Shown here piece after piece: positions 1 through 11,960 of a stretch of DNA of 58,624 nt. Each line of letters opens with the position of its first letter. The first letter of the stretch is position 1. The translations under genes were made by a program, and so were the position numbers. The stretch is from contig MNCI01023457.1 in assembly GCA_015680685.1 (NCBI GenBank), positions 589,823-648,446 of the forward strand. Reading direction: 5' to 3'. The notes below the pieces were generated by a model that ran no database searches, was not told where the DNA came from, and was given only the letters and a program-made list of their open reading frames with translations. The stretch comes from Gnetum montanum. Its lineage: Eukaryota; Streptophyta; Gnetopsida; Gnetales; Gnetaceae.

Positions 1-284
1 ACAACTTGGGTTCAGGTTACAAGCTGCTCGAATAAAGAGCCGTTCACTCTAGGACTCCTACTGCGGGCACATGGGGAAAAATTCTAACTCTGGAGTGATC
101 AATCTGCCAGAGCTTTGCTACACTATCCAGGATTGGGAAATGAAGGGAGTGCTGCCTCTTATTTATAGATATGGTGGCGAGACGTGATATCGCGTATGCG
201 ATATCGTAGGGTAAGACGCGATATTGCGGCAGCTGCGATATCGCGTACGCGATATCGCGGCCCAGTGCAAGTCGCGTATCATCA
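1..284 (-). repeat. LTR X, minus strand, 5' part only (cut by window edge)
   Basis: Read on the minus strand this begins TGATGATACGCG at position 284. It then has an array of GATATCGCG palindromes (about 262-184), a TATA box TATAAATAAGAGG (about 168-156), the conserved CCAGAGTTAGAATTTTTCC stretch and a CTTTATTCGAGC stretch near the window start. It is closely similar to LTR H at 57956. Its terminus abuts the protease-coding sequence of element A, so it is the 5' LTR or a solo LTR of an element inserted into A in opposite orientation. The flanking five bases GAAGT (285-289) should be one copy of its target duplication; the other lies outside the window. Well preserved CpG sites suggest a recent insertion. 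Confidence 0.85.
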
Positions 285-735
285 GAAGTCCTCTTACATA
301 TTTACAAATTACTGGGAATGAGCCTTACAAAGCTCTTTTGGAGTCAGGTTCTAGTGTTAGTTTAATCTCTCAAGAAATGTATAAAGGCTAGAACCTACCT
401 CCGCTAAAGAAGAGTAACATTTATTTAGAGTTGGCTAACCAGTCCATCACTGTTCCATTGGGATTAGTGGAGTACATTGTTACCACTATTTTTTGGTGGT
501 CGTATCCAGTCGATTTCCTAGTGATCCAAGTTAGCAATTGTAACAGAGACTTCCCAATCATAATGGGAAGAGCATGGATAAGCATGATTGATGTGCACCT
601 AGGAATATGTGATCTTTCCCTAGAAATATCAAAAGGAAATATGTTTGAAAAGATCAAGAAGAAGAAAGTTCCATGCATCGCATACAGTCACACAGGGTGT
701 AACTGCCTGCAGAAGTCCTAGTTTGTACAATGTTT
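285..735 (+). pseudogene. Element A aspartic protease region (broken, 5' truncated)
   Basis: The retroviral-type aspartic protease normally cleaves the Gag-Pol polyprotein. The active-site region lies at about 328-366 and reads ALLESGSSVSLIS, where related copies have LLDLGSS or LLDSGSE, so the catalytic Asp is replaced by Glu. The second half is open from about 428 to 721 and contains LANQSITVPLGLVE, VDFLVIQV and FPIIMGRAW, matching the usual flap-to-C-terminal order of Athila proteases. The upstream end is cut by LTR X at 284. A stop at 719-721 separates it from the RT region in another frame. Family assignment is secure; function is clearly lost. Confidence 0.8.
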
Positions 736-739
736 AACA

Positions 740-2668
740 TTGCTTGCATGCAACCAATGTGCACAAATAATTGACATACAAAGATGCTTATATGCAGCAA
801 CCACAAGACAGGAAGGCACCCAATGGCTGATAGCTGATCGAGAGAGCAATTCAACTCTATGCATGGAACTAACTGAGAGCTTAACTTGTGCCTATATCGA
901 TAACATAGATACATTAGAGCAAGTCCATTGCCAACTTCTAAGTCCTGACATCGAAAATATCAATTGGGTGAAGTTGGAAATTCCTGATGAGTTTAAGCAA
1001 GAGCCCCTTGAGTTAAAATCATTGCCCACTGGTATGGAGTACACATTTCTCAAGAATCAAAAATCGGTAATCATTAACACTAATCTCGCTCCCCAAAAAA
1101 AAGAAAAACTATTGAAGATGGTAAAAAAATGGTTGAAAGCCTTTACTTGGTCATATCCTAAATTAACTAGAATAGATCCTAGGATATGCCAATATAGAAT
1201 TTACATTGACCCCTCCATGAAGCCTCAACGACAACTGCAAAGGTGGTTGAACCCAAAGCTTAAGCAAGTGGTTAAAGAAGAAATTGAACAGCTTCTAAAA
1301 GTTGGGTTCATCTACCCCATTGCTAACAGTGAATGGGTTAGCCCATTAATCATTATGCCTACAAAAGGGAGGTAAATGGAGGATGTGTATAGACTTTAGG
1401 CTACTGAACATGGTAATATTTAAAGATCATTTTCCATTGCCATTCATCGACCAAGTCTTAGATACCATTGCAGGGCACTACTACTATAGTTTTTTGGATG
1501 GTTACAGTGGATACAATCAAATTCAAATAGCACAAGAAGACCAAGCCAAGACTACATTCACAAGTCCTTGGGGAACATTTGCATATAGGCAAATGTCATT
1601 TGGCTTGTGCAATGCCCTAGCAACATTTCAATGTCTGGTTCTAAGTATATTTCAGTAGCAAATAGGGAATGGTGTGGAGGTCTTTATGGATGATTTCTCC
1701 ACCTACGAAGTAGACTTCGAACAAGCATTGGACTAATTAGAGCAAGTACTAAAATGATGTGTAGAAACCAACTTAAGGTTCAATTGGAAAAAGAGCCATT
1801 TAATGGTTCAAAAGGCATTGTATTAGGGCATAAGATTTTACAAACAAGGATAGAGGTAGATCCTAAAAAGATTAAAGTCATCCAAGGAATCACTTGTCAA
1901 CCTGAAACTGTAAAAGATATCTGATCATTCCTTGGACATACTGGCTATTATAAATGCTTCATTGAGAACTTTTCGAAGATTTCAAAACCATTGATAGAAT
2001 TAATGAAGAAGGACATACCCTTTGAATGGACCAAGGAATGTGAGCTAGCTTTCCAAACCTTGAAGCAGAAGCTCATAGAAACACCCATTCTACAAGCTCC
2101 TAACTGGTCTAGACCATTCCACATAATGACTGACGCATCCAACTTTTCTTTAGGAGTCATACTTACATAGTTAGATGATAAAAAATGACCCTATTACATT
2201 CATTGTGCAAGTCGAAGTATTGCTGGTGCACAGCTCATCTACACCACAACAGAAAAAAGGCTAATGGCTGTGGTGTTTACACTAGAAAAATTTAGGCACT
2301 ATGTATTAGGTTATAAGATGTTTGTACACACAGATCATAGTGCAATACAATTCCTAATGAATAAACCAATGGTGAGCCCTCACATCATACGATGGCTCGT
2401 GATCTTACAAGAGTTTGATCTTACGATGATCGATCGTAAAGGTACCAAGAATGTTGTTGCTAATCATTTATCTCGGTTACAATGGGATAACAAAGAGGAC
2501 AAATATCCAATTTTTGACCACTTCCCTGATGAAATCCTCTTTGTAGGTGTAATAAACAATCAATTAACCATAGATACAAATTGGTATAGTAGCATTGTTA
2601 CCTATCTTCTCACACAAGTAACACCACAAGGGCTAGACGTTAAAAAGAAACAACATTTTCTTCATTAA
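740..2668 (+). pseudogene. Element A reverse transcriptase and RNase H (broken)
   Basis: This copies element RNA into DNA and degrades the RNA strand. An open stretch at 740-1375 carries the N-terminal linker and the start of RT (RRIDP-type and IYPIANSEWVSPLI motifs). A single-base loss at about 1370-1383 shifts the frame within the KKGGKW motif. The frame then runs through CIDFRLLN, FLDGYSGYNQIQ and SFGLCNA. The polymerase box reads VFMDDFS at about 1680-1700, so both Asp residues are kept. Further stops lie at about 1656, 1735 and 1755. The RNase H part (about 2100-2470) keeps TDASN and HTDHSAIQFL, but the TEKEL motif reads TEKRL, so a likely catalytic Glu is lost. It ends near the NVVANHLSRL motif. 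The order RT-RNase H-integrase fixes the Ty3/gypsy family. Confidence 0.88.
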
Positions 2669-3919
2669 GCCAAATATGTCATGGAAATCAATGGACACCT
2701 TTATAAGGTATGTTTCGATGGCTTGGTCCGATGGTGTGTCCCCGATGTAGATCAATTGCAAGTTCTCCAAGATGCTCATGAGGGCGCTTGTGGGGGTCAT
2801 TACACTAGGAGACAAAAAGCCATTAAAATCTTACTTATAGGATATTATTGGCCTACATTGTTCTGGGACACTGATCATTTTGTCCAATCTTATGAGCACT
2901 ACCAACACAATGGAGGAATGACTACTAGAATAGAGAATCCACAACAATGGATTTAACCTTTAGAACCCTTTGACATTTGGGGTATTGATTTTATGGGGCC
3001 TATCATACCAATGTCCAATGGAGAAGCCTACATTGTTGTTGCTATTGACTATTTTACAAAGTGGGCAAAAGCAACTACTATTATTGACTGTACATTATCT
3101 ACCGCTACATGATTTGTTCAACAACAAATTGTAAATAGGTTTGGCATGCCTTGTACACTTATTTCTGATAATGGTACACATTTTACAGGTGCAACCTTTT
3201 AAAAATTAATGTAATACTTAGGAGTTGAGCATAAGCTAACTACACCATATCATCCTCAAGCGAATGGTCAAGCCAAGGTCACCAATAAGGAGATCAAAAA
3301 AATATTGACATGAACCATTAGCAAATATAGGCGAGATTGGAGCACCAAACTGAACAATGCTCTTTGGGCATACCACTCCACATGGAAACTCCCTATAGGC
3401 TATTCTCCCTATGAGTTAGTGCATGGTAAACTTCTAACACTTACTATCCAAGCTGAGCTCTATACACTATCTACAACATGTGACCTCAATCTAGCATAGA
3501 AAGAACGATTAATGAACCTTAACTTGCTAGATGAAAATCAATTAGCCACCCTGTCATCCAACGAATTACACAAGGCCTTCAACAAGCAACATCATGACTT
3601 GAGAATTAGGAAAGTTACATATCAACCATGAGATAAGGTTCTTTATTATAATCCTGCACATGTGCCACAACAAACTAAATTTCAAATGCTATGGGAAGGA
3701 CCTTATATCATTCATGAAACTTTTCCTTTAGGGGCCATGATGATCTATAAACCCAAAAGTCCAATTAAGAAACTATTGGTCAACATATAGTAGACCAAAC
3801 CTTTCCATGAGCCCAAAATAGCCAGTACTAACACTACCTCTATAGATGGACAACCCTGCTTATTATTTCAGATCTCCTCCTTCTCACGCAATCGTGGGGG
3901 AGATGGTCATCAATGCTAG
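2669..3919 (+). pseudogene. Element A integrase (broken)
   Basis: Integrase inserts element DNA into the host genome. The N-terminal zinc-binding region (about 2681-2956) keeps the two His (HEGACGGH), but both Cys of the usual CEHCQ motif have become Tyr (SYEHYQ). The core has GIDFMGP (first Asp), ISDNGTHF (second Asp) and [10 protein letters not shown], where the expected catalytic Glu of QAEV is Lys. In-frame stops occur at about 2955, 3110, 3199 and 3313. A C-terminal GPF/Y module (WEGPYIIHE, about 3690-3720) is visible and no chromodomain is seen. The last codons end at TAG 3917-3919, where the homologous reading of element G also stops. Non-functional. Confidence 0.87.
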
Positions 3920-5828
3920 TCATTCTAAGCCCTCAGTTTCTTTTGTCTTTTTTGTTTTACACATTCTTCATCTTTACTTGTTTTTGTTTTACACCATCAT
4001 TAACATTTTTACTATTTCTTTCTCTATTCCATTTTTTTTTGAGTTACTCTCCCTCGTCGTATAATAAGTGCTCATGATGGTGGATTGTACTATAATGGTG
4101 TTGATTACTAATGTTTGGTTTTTACCTTTAACTTTTAATGTTGATGCTAAGATATGGGTTATTTTGATTGAATAGGCAATGATTCCACATCATCCATTCA
4201 TCCATACAACTCTATGGTTTCCCTTTGTTTTGGAAATGTATTGTGCCTTTTTCTAACCAAACTTATTAATGAGTTGGTGGCTTCGTATTCTTCAAACCAA
4301 GTAAAGATTCAAATGGATTGAAAAGGGTGTGACTTCAAGGGGATTCGATGCATTTGTGTTGGCTATTCTCTTGGGTACTTGACTATTTTTCATAGGTTTT
4401 TCACCATTCCGTTATTGACCAAATATCAGAAAGTTGACAAAATCAAATAAGTCTTTGCATGGTGTGGTTCTCACTCAAAAAAAAAAAAAAAAAAAACTGG
4501 TGGGAATTCAAAGCACTCCCATTAGACATAATAAAGAAACATGGGCTACAAGTGCTGGTTATGGCACTGGAAAGACATGTTACCTATACTTGAAGGTTCC
4601 CTCTAACTAAGGCCCTTTCTCGTTTCCTGGTTCTCTACCTTTCACTTGTTGGAATGGTGGTGGCTCTATAGATGCATTCTTGTTGCTTCAAGAAGATGGG
4701 TTGGTCAAGTGTGTTGATGCGAGGTCACTGGATGTGGTTAGTTTTAATATGGATTTGGAATGAATTCTATTAAGTCACATTAACCACACAATACACAAGG
4801 GACTTTAAACAACCTTGCTTTTGGCACTCCATTCCATTCGCTCTTCTCTTTCTATATTGCTTCTCTTATTCCACCTCATTGCTAATTTTAGGATTAGTCT
4901 ATATCTTGACTGACACGTTGTGATTCTTTGGTAAACTATTGTGGGTGAGTTCTTAACCATTATTTCCATATGTCATTCCTAGAGCATACAAACTCTTTGG
5001 TTTGTGGGTTTGTGAGGGCATAAAGGGCATGAGCCTACTTTGGGAAGGACCCACAGGCATCTCTTTTTGGTGCAATTGTTAAGTTATTTCCCTTAAACAT
5101 TTCTTGCAATGAACTATTTCTCGTTTCACCCCATCAATGACATCTATCTTTGTTTTTGTTTTCTTGGCTTCACCGTTGTTATTTCTCCCATCTTTCTTAT
5201 TCTTTTGTTTTCCACACTATTGCTACCGGAGGTTTGCTCTTAGTCATGGAGGCCTATCGTAAATTTTTCCATTTCATTACTTATCTCACCCTACACCTTT
5301 GGTAGTTATCAATTGCAAACCTCTAACCTAGTATCTGCCATACTCACAACCTAGCCAATGTGCTTCATATCGAGGCAAGGTATCAATTACATTATATCTT
5401 ATCTAACCTTGCTAATTTGTGATCGTGTTGTGTGTGTAGATGGCAATCACATGAATAATGGACTAGGATAGAAGGGAGCACTCAGGATGGACTAGAGCAA
5501 AAAGCATTTATGCATGGAACAAGCTTGATCATGTAGCCATGGATGAACAACAGTGTGCACATTTTCAACATTGACAACAATGTGCCTCATTTTATTTTTT
5601 TCTCTCTCTCTTCAAGCTGTCAAATGAGGGTCTGGATGTCATCTATGTATAGTGTTCACCGCAATGGTTATGACCACCAATGTTGTCATATGTTTGTTGA
5701 TCCATTCACTGGGCACTTTGAGTCTATCATTCCATGTCACCGTTAGTTGTTTTTTAGTCAATAATCCCATACCTTCTCAATATTTTGTAAGGAAATCAAG
5801 GATGAGTTTTCATTCAGTTGTGGGGGTA
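3920..5828 (+). other. Element A 3' untranslated region with splice-acceptor-like site and polypurine tract
   Basis: No long ORF. The region is collinear with 11990-13854 in B and 54835-56832 in G. Shared landmarks are a pyrimidine-rich stretch, GAGTCCACATCATCC-like blocks, the phrase GGTGTGACTTCAAGG, a pure A tract (4477-4496) and GGGAAGGACCCAC (about 5040). Near its end come a PPT-like TTAGTCATGGAGGC (5240-5253), CTAAC/GCTAAT followed by a TG-rich run and AG (5438-5439) directly before ATG 5440, and the terminal GTGGGGGTA (5820-5828) before the LTR. Confidence 0.75.
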
Positions 5829-6690
5829 TGATGAGTCCTGATATCAGATCCTCAATATCAAACCCGTGATATTGGGCCCTCAATATCGGATACACGATAT
5901 CAGAGTTGTCAAAGCAATATCAAGCATGCGATGTTGGAACTTGTCTCATCACCTATAAATAAGAGACAAGGGCACTTGATTTCACAGTTAGTTTTCTTAG
6001 TCCCTTAGCCGAACTCTTGCAGTTTTCCCTTTCCAAAGTTAGAATTATTTTTGAGTGCCTGCAATAGGAGTCATAAAGTGAACGAATCTTTATTTGAGCA
6101 TTGTATACCTAAGCACACCTTATGACCGGAAATAAAGATGAACTTTGTGATAAACCTTGCAACATTCAAAATAGCTTAATTATTTCATTTAAATGTTATT
6201 TATTGTTATTTTCTACTCTCATTAGTTAATTAATGTTATTTTTATTGAATCATTAATTATCAATGAATTAGTGCACTCAGTATGACGACTTCGAGCATAT
6301 GTGGAACACTTGGTAACCCAGTAACGACTGGCATTTGGTAATCCCAGTAGCGTTACACTGGTTCAGGATGTATCCGGAGAGTGGGAACGGATGCTAGTGT
6401 TAGTAGTTAGAGAATAGTTAAGTAGTTAAATCAAATTAGTTATTAAATTATTTCATTTCTCCATTTTAAGCAAAATGAACATAAAACATAAAAAGCATAA
6501 AAAATTATATACCTCAAGATTACTTAACCATACAATTGTGCCTTATAAGTAAGCTTAGGAAGACAACGATCGCATAACCCATCCTTGTTCTGTGTAAGCA
6601 CATAAGCACTTAATCCTTAGAGTTCAACTAGATCATGCATGAATGCTCATATTCGTATGGTTGGGCGTAGGGGTACCTCGCCACTCATCA
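5829..6690 (+). repeat. Element A 3' LTR
   Basis: 862 bp, starting TGATGAGTCC after the polypurine tract and ending CTCGCCACTCATCA. U3 holds decayed GATATC-type palindromes (about 5837-5937). The TATA box is TATAAAT at 5954-5960. AATAAAG at about 6130 is the likely polyadenylation signal. Near the 3' end the motif CTTGGTAACCCAGTAACG and a variant of it are repeated. The palindromes have lost most CpGs, so the copy is older than X or H. Confidence 0.9.
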
Positions 6691-7079
6691 CCTGTGTTAG
6701 CCTATAAATATAGCACTGAGGTGCACAATGAAGGGAGCCTTTACTCAGTCAGTTTTTAGTCTTTAGTTCTTATAGTTACTTTTAGTGTTCTTTCCAAGTG
6801 AATGCTCATAGTGTGATGCTTGTAATTGTATAGAAACTTTGTTTGAGTGTGACGTACTTGAACATGCACATGATCGACAATAAAGATTGAGATTACTCCA
6901 TCATTGCAGCATTCACTTAGCTCTTAATTGTTTTAATTATTGATTATTTATTGTTGTTTTCTTAGTTAATATTTCTTTTATCATCATTTACTGCTCTTGT
7001 TGTTAATGTAGAATGAGTACACCTTAATCACAAACATTTAAGTGTAACCACATGGTAACCTAGTAGTGTACTGAGTAGT
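6691..7079 (+). repeat. Element E 5' LTR, left segment
   Basis: Matches the 3' LTR of E from its base 87 onward: GTTAGCCTATAAATA at 6695-6710, GGGAGCCTTTACTCAGTCAG, and the AATAAAGATTGAGATTACTCC block near 6880. The TATA box is kept. The left edge abuts the end of LTR A, and the right edge ends in GTAGT, which is repeated at 22904-22908. Confidence 0.88.
7075..7079 (+). other. Target-site duplication of element C, left copy (GTAGT)
   Basis: GTAGT directly before TGATGAACC of LTR C. The same five bases directly follow the end of the C 3' LTR at 22904-22908. A perfect 5-bp duplication is the normal footprint of gypsy integrase and proves that 7080-22903 is one insertion despite the nested element B. 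Confidence 0.9.
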
Positions 7080-7662
7080 TGATGAACCATGATTTTTTAG
7101 GCTCTAATATCAGATCTGGGATATTGGATACACAATATCACGGCCTGGATAACGATATCAAATACATGATATTATGAGTCTTGTGTAAGCCTATAAATAC
7201 ACCTTTGGGTGCACAAGAAGAAAAGGAAAGTAAGCATAGAAGTAGAGTCTTTTTGTTATTTTTAGTTTATTTTAATTCTTTCCCTAGTGCATGCCCACAG
7301 TGTGATGATTGTAATTGTACAAAACCTTTATTCGAGTGTGATGTACTTGGACACATGCATGACTGGCAATAAAGATCGAGATTACTTCATCATTGTAGCA
7401 TTCACTTAGTTTTAATTGCTTAATTATTATTGCTATTTATTATTTTCTTAATTAATATTTCTTTACCTTCATTTACTATCCCTATTATTAAACGTGGAAT
7501 AAGTACGACTACATCATGAGCATTTAAGTGTGACTACTTGGTATCCCAGTAGCGTATCTAGGAGTGCTTAAGTAACATGCGCTTGGTAATCCTAGAAGTA
7601 GTACATGAGGTCCAAGATGTGTACGGATGATTAAGGACAAATGCTCATTGCACTTAGGAAAG
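7080..7662 (+). repeat. Element C 5' LTR, left segment
   Basis: Starts TGATGAACCATG like the C 3' LTR at 22048. Decayed GATATC palindromes lie at about 7108-7175 and TATA box TATAAATA at 7192-7199. AATAAAGATCGAG occurs near 7370. It breaks off at CACTTAGGAAAG, where element B begins, and resumes at 14615. Confidence 0.9.
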
Positions 7663-8500
7663 TAATGGGACACGATATCGTATGGGCCGTGATATCACGT
7701 ACGCGATCTCGCTTCCACCGTGATATCGCGTATGCAATATCGTGTACACGATATTGCGGTCCGCCACCAATTCTATAAATAAGAGGCAGCTCTCCCTTGT
7801 TTCTCATTCTAGGCCTAGACCGTACTGAAACTCTAGTAGTTTGATCTCTCTAGAGAGAGAATATTTTCCATGTGCCCACAGTAGGAGCTCCAAAGTGAAC
7901 GAATCTTTATTCGAGCAAATATTGTACCTAAACACAAGTTTGTGTACGGCAATAAAGACGAACTTCTTGGATAAACCTTGCAGTGCATGGAATAGGCTAA
8001 ATAGGATTTTATTTACTATTATTTATTATTTACCATTTAAATGCTTTATTAGTAATTAAATCTCTCTCAACCCTTCTCTCCTAGTTAAGTGCCTCAGTAC
8101 GACCGCTTCGAGTACACGCGTTACACTTGGTGATCTTAGCAACGACTAGCGTTTGGTACCCAAGGTTGCATCGGTTCAGGGTGTGAATGGTAAGTGGGAA
8201 CATTTTCTGATGCTAGGTTAATTTAGGCTTAGTTAGTTAGTTAAAGTTAGTTAATTAGCCCCTACAGACTTCACCTTATCAACATAGGAGATAAAACAGA
8301 AAAGACATAAAAATCATATACCTCAGACTTACTTAACCATACAATCATGAAAACTACAAGTAAGTTTGGGAAGATAATGAATAATTAACCTTAAGTGTTA
8401 CATAAGGTGTGTAGGCACTTAGTCTATGGAGTTCGACCAAATCGTGCGTGCTTTGCTCGTATTCGTATGGTTGAGTGTAGGGGTACCTCGCCACTCATCA
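7663..8500 (+). repeat. Element B 5' LTR
   Basis: 838 bp, from TAATGGGACACG (first dinucleotide TG changed to TA) to CTCGCCACTCATCA. U3 has a multi-copy GATATC/CGCG palindrome array (about 7670-7760) with many CpGs kept. TATA box TATAAAT at 7774-7780. AATAAAGACGAAC near 7950. Longer than the 3' LTR by 78 bp, nearly all in the palindrome array. Confidence 0.92.
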
Positions 8501-8501
8501 T

Positions 8502-8519
8502 TAGCGCCGTTGCCAGGGA
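8502..8519 (+). other. Element B primer-binding site (tRNA-Asp)
   Basis: TAGCGCCGTTGCCAGGGA, one base after the LTR. It differs at two of 18 positions from the complement of the plant tRNA-Asp 3' end (TGGCGCCGTTGCCGGGGA). This primer is typical of the Athila/Tat group. Confidence 0.9.
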
Positions 8520-8644
8520 CTAAGTGTTTGTGAGCTAAGTAGAACATAGGAAATTAATCACATTATTGGGAGCTTAAACAAACCCTTAGGGTTACTTAAA
8601 AGAAAAATTATATAACGGATAATCAACACACCGAATAAGACACA

Positions 8645-10583
8645 ATGTCTTCTTCTTCTTCTCACAAGAGCATTACACCACCTAGGGATCATAGAAGACA
8701 CAGTCAGCAATATAAAACACAACCAAAATCCGCTAGTTCCTCAATAATATAGGGTGGTATATACTCATCCCAATGAGTACATATCCAATTTCACTTTTAT
8801 CCTCCATCAGGATGAACAGATGTGCTGGAGAGATTTGCAAGGTAACATAGTGTTACCTCTAGATCGTGCAGTCCCCAACATGCTCCTCCGTGCTCTGGCA
8901 CAGATAAGCATGATGGAATTATACGTTGAATACATTATAGGTGATTTTGACATAAGGGATTACCATCCCACATTCGCACAACGTATAAGGGACTCAAGGC
9001 AGGAGAGCCACCATACATTGTTGAAGGGCAAAGGGGTCCCACACGTCCTAAGTGAAATAGGAGGTGGTGAACCTATCTCAATAGGTTCTCCAAAATATGA
9101 TGTTCCCCCTCCTAATGATAGTGAGGAGGTGGGGTATTAGAACCTACGCTCCACGATACACAACCCTGGTTCTGATCCCCGTGAACACCAACTGTTCACT
9201 GAGGGAACAAAAACATATGACAAGGATGGACACTCTGATCGTCATCACGATCAGGGCCGCAGCCATCGAAGAGAGGGTAAGAAACATTGTCATGGAAATG
9301 GTTCTCCTTATTCTTCCCCTTCATCAAATCATTCACCTTCTCCTTCCACCTCAGGGCATAGTCACTGAGAGCATAACGGTGAGGATAAGGGTAAGTAAGA
9401 TGAGAGACCTCGACGAGAGAGTCGAGAGAGAGGATGAGGGCATTCGAGAGAGTCAAGGCATGAAAGAAAGGAAAGTAGGGAACAACATAGAAATCATAGA
9501 CATCATGAGAGAGATGATCATGATGAACCCCTACTTGCCACCCAAAGTATGCTAGATATTACGAAGGCAGTGAGAATACTGACAAGGCATCAAAAGGATA
9601 GTCGGATCAAGCACTTAGACATGAACAATATCCCATGCTTCGAAAGGGGATACAACGTTAATCTGAAAAATCATTTACAACCATTCCATGATGCCTACGC
9701 CATGCAGAACATAGAAAACTAGTGGTAGAAATTGAAGTTGTTTCCCAGGACACTCATAAAGGAAGCAGAGAGTTGGTACCAGTCCTTAGAACTAGAAACC
9801 ATTAGGAGGTGGATTACGATGTTAGAACTCTTCAACGATAAATATCAGACGTACTCCAAAGTGTCTAATTTGCATAAGCAGATCCAAGGATGGAAGCAAG
9901 GTACTCATGAACCCTTGGATGCTACCATGGGATGCTACTATGCATTGTTACATCGTTGCTTGGACCATGGTTACGCACAACGGGATCAACTTCACCATCT
10001 CGTAGATGAGCTATGGTATGAAGCTAGGATAACCCTTGGGACTTATGCCCAAGGGAGACTATCAGAACTTAGATCCCATGAAATTCATCGCTTGTTGGAA
10101 CAAGTAGCCAAAGAAGAAGGGGAGCTATGAAAAAGAGAGAGCGTGGAAGAATATAACCATGATCCTTCCCTATGGAAGAGGGAAGTGAGATTTTGCAATG
10201 AAGAGGATGAGTCACCACTTGAAGAGTTGGCGAATAGAAAAACCTTGCCACTTCAGAAGTTAACAAAAAAAGTAGCAGCTAAGGTAGATCAGATACAGGA
10301 CTCCTTAGATAGTAGACTTGCACTTATCCTAAAAATCGTAGAGGAGTCTAAGGAGGAACGAAGTAGTGATAAGGACAAGAAAAAGTGGAGAGATTCAGGC
10401 CATGCACATGACAAGGGTAAGGGAAAAATGAATATCTCCGGTGAGGTTGTGGATTTAGACATAGAAAATGATGGTGGATGTGAGATCTACCAATATGACT
10501 ATCCTAAGGGCTGTTGTCCAATCATATCACATCTACAAGAGTCTGGGGTGTATGCACTCAACCCAAGACTTAACAGACGGTAG
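8645..10583 (+). pseudogene. Element B gag (broken)
   Basis: Gag forms the cytoplasmic virus-like particle that packages element RNA. The start chosen is ATG 8645 (MSSSSSSHKS), matching MSSSHRS at 48650 in G. An open stretch at 8754-9140 has THPNEYISNFTFILHQDEQ. A His/Asp/Arg/Ser-rich low-complexity segment follows (about 9150-9530). The capsid-like core (about 9540-10130) has LDMNNIPCFERGYN, ESWYQSLELETIRRW and GWKQGTHEPLDA. After a charged helical stretch, the tail (about 10485-10540) has a Cys-rich motif related to CDICQ..HPKGCCPI, a possible unusual zinc knuckle, here with the second Cys changed to Tyr. Stops interrupt it at several points (for example about 8750, 9138, 9721 and 10128). 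Confidence 0.85.
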
Positions 10584-11930
10584 ACACCCCAAAGGTTACC
10601 TCATCCCCAAGGTAACCCAAGGCAGTTCCACCAATCATTAATGTATTATCCAAGTGGAACTCCACCACAACCTATCAAGCAACATTAGTAGTGGCAATAC
10701 CCACATTCATGGGGGATGCCACCACCAAGACAATAATACCCTTACCGGCAACTAGATCCATATGGCTACTACGTGCAGCAATTGGTTTCTCCAAGTGACT
10801 CCATGGGTCACACAACTTTCCAATGTCACTACCAAGTCTAGGAGTACTTTAGAAGGACTTCTTCTCCTCTAGGAGACACTCCACATCCATACCATCCTCC
10901 TAATCCATCTGCCTCTCTTCCGCTGGTAGTTCTCATACCACCCGCTCCAACAATGCAAGGGGAACTCCCCACTTAACCGCAGCAACGTAACACTACGAGA
11001 GCCATAACCATTCAACCTACTGCTGGTTCTGATAACCGTAAAAAGAGAAGACCTTTCTTTAGAACCAAAAGCCTAGACAAGCTCTCACAACCACAAGCAG
11101 TTGAGTCTAGGTACGCTCCTCCAACACATAAGGATTTGGAACTCCCTTCAAACCAATACCAGAGCTCAACGCATACGATTATGTTAACACATACCGTAAC
11201 CGACTAGATCAAGGTAGGAGACCTTCCCAGGAAACTCTCTAACCTTGGAAGTCCCTTAATCTACCTCTAAGTCGCTGGGAATGAACCTCATAAGGCTCTT
11301 CTTGACTCAGGTTCCGAAGTCAACTTAATATCACGAGAAATGTATCAAGCCTGGAACCTGCCCCAACTCAAGAAGAGCAACATTCAACTAGAGCTGGCTA
11401 ACCAGTCCATCACCATTCCCTTGGAATTGATGGGGGACATCGTTACTACTGTGTGTGGTTGATCATACCCAACTGATTTCCTGCTGATAGAAGTTAATAG
11501 CAACAAGGGGGACTTCTTAATTATAATGGGAAGGACATGGCTAAGTACAATAGATGCATGCCTAGGAATTTGTGATCTTTCCTTGGAAATATCTAAGGTA
11601 AAAATTTATGGAAAGATCAAGAAGAATAAAGTTCCATGCATCACATATAGTGACTCTGAGGATGATGACATGGAGGAATGCTCATTTCCTGCATGTAACC
11701 AGTGTGCACCATAGGATAACATTCAAAGATGCCTGTATGTAGCAACCACTCAACAAGAGAACACCCAGTGTTTGACCACTAATCAAGAGAGCAACCCAAT
11801 ATGCATGGAATGAACTGGGGAAACAACTCATGCCCATAACAAAGGCATAGATACATTAGAATATGAGCGTCGCCAACTTCCACTCCTTAATCTAAGAACA
11901 TTAATGGGGAGAAGTTGGGCACTTTTAAGA
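10584..11930 (+). pseudogene. Element B Pro/Gln-rich linker and protease (broken)
   Basis: 10584-11100 reads as a Pro/Gln/His-rich linker (GTPPQP, PPAPTMQGELP) with stops. The protease follows at about 11240-11720: active-site region ALLDSGSEVNLIS (about 11296-11335), then LANQSITIPLEL and FLIIMGRTWLSTID. The remaining upstream piece of pol, CNQCAP and QRCLYVATT, runs to about 11930, where homology to the RT linker stops. The active-site Asp is kept, unlike in A and F, but a stop in the CG*SYPTDF stretch breaks the frame. Confidence 0.8.
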
Positions 11931-11960
11931 AATTCAAATAGACGTTCGTTATTTCGGATC
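11930..11960 (+). other. Deletion scar joining the start of the RT linker to the end of pol in element B
   Basis: Left of the scar, GAGAAGTTGGGCACTTTTAAG matches the RT linker of G at about 51900-51930. Right of it, TATTTCGGATCTCTCC matches the last codons of pol in G (about 54778) and A (about 3868). About 2.9 kb of RT, RNase H and integrase is missing between them. Confidence 0.8.

Larger units (their letters stand above)
285..6690 (+). mobile_element. Element A: Athila/Tat-type Ty3/gypsy retrotransposon, 5' part outside window
   Basis: Order seen is protease remnant, RT, RNase H, integrase, a 1.9 kb 3' untranslated region, a polypurine tract and a 3' LTR. The gene order and the motifs DFRLLN, FMDDFS, TDASN, ISDNGTHF and WEGPYII identify Ty3/gypsy. 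The first part of the element, with its 5' LTR, primer site and gag, is missing because LTR X interrupts it at 284/285 and the window begins inside X. Its 3' LTR ends at 6690 and is followed directly by an LTR of element E that lacks its first 86 bp, so A most likely sits inside the 5' LTR of E. CCTGT (6691-6695) is then the expected right target duplication. Confidence 0.85.

Noticed and set aside
181-262. Replication origin or restriction-site cluster based on repeated GATATC
   Set aside because: The array recurs at the same place before the TATA box in most LTRs here, so it belongs to U3.
6650-6720. LTR A and LTR E as one long LTR
   Set aside because: A clear LTR end (CTCGCCACTCATCA) lies at 6690, and the following sequence aligns to the E 3' LTR only from its base 87.
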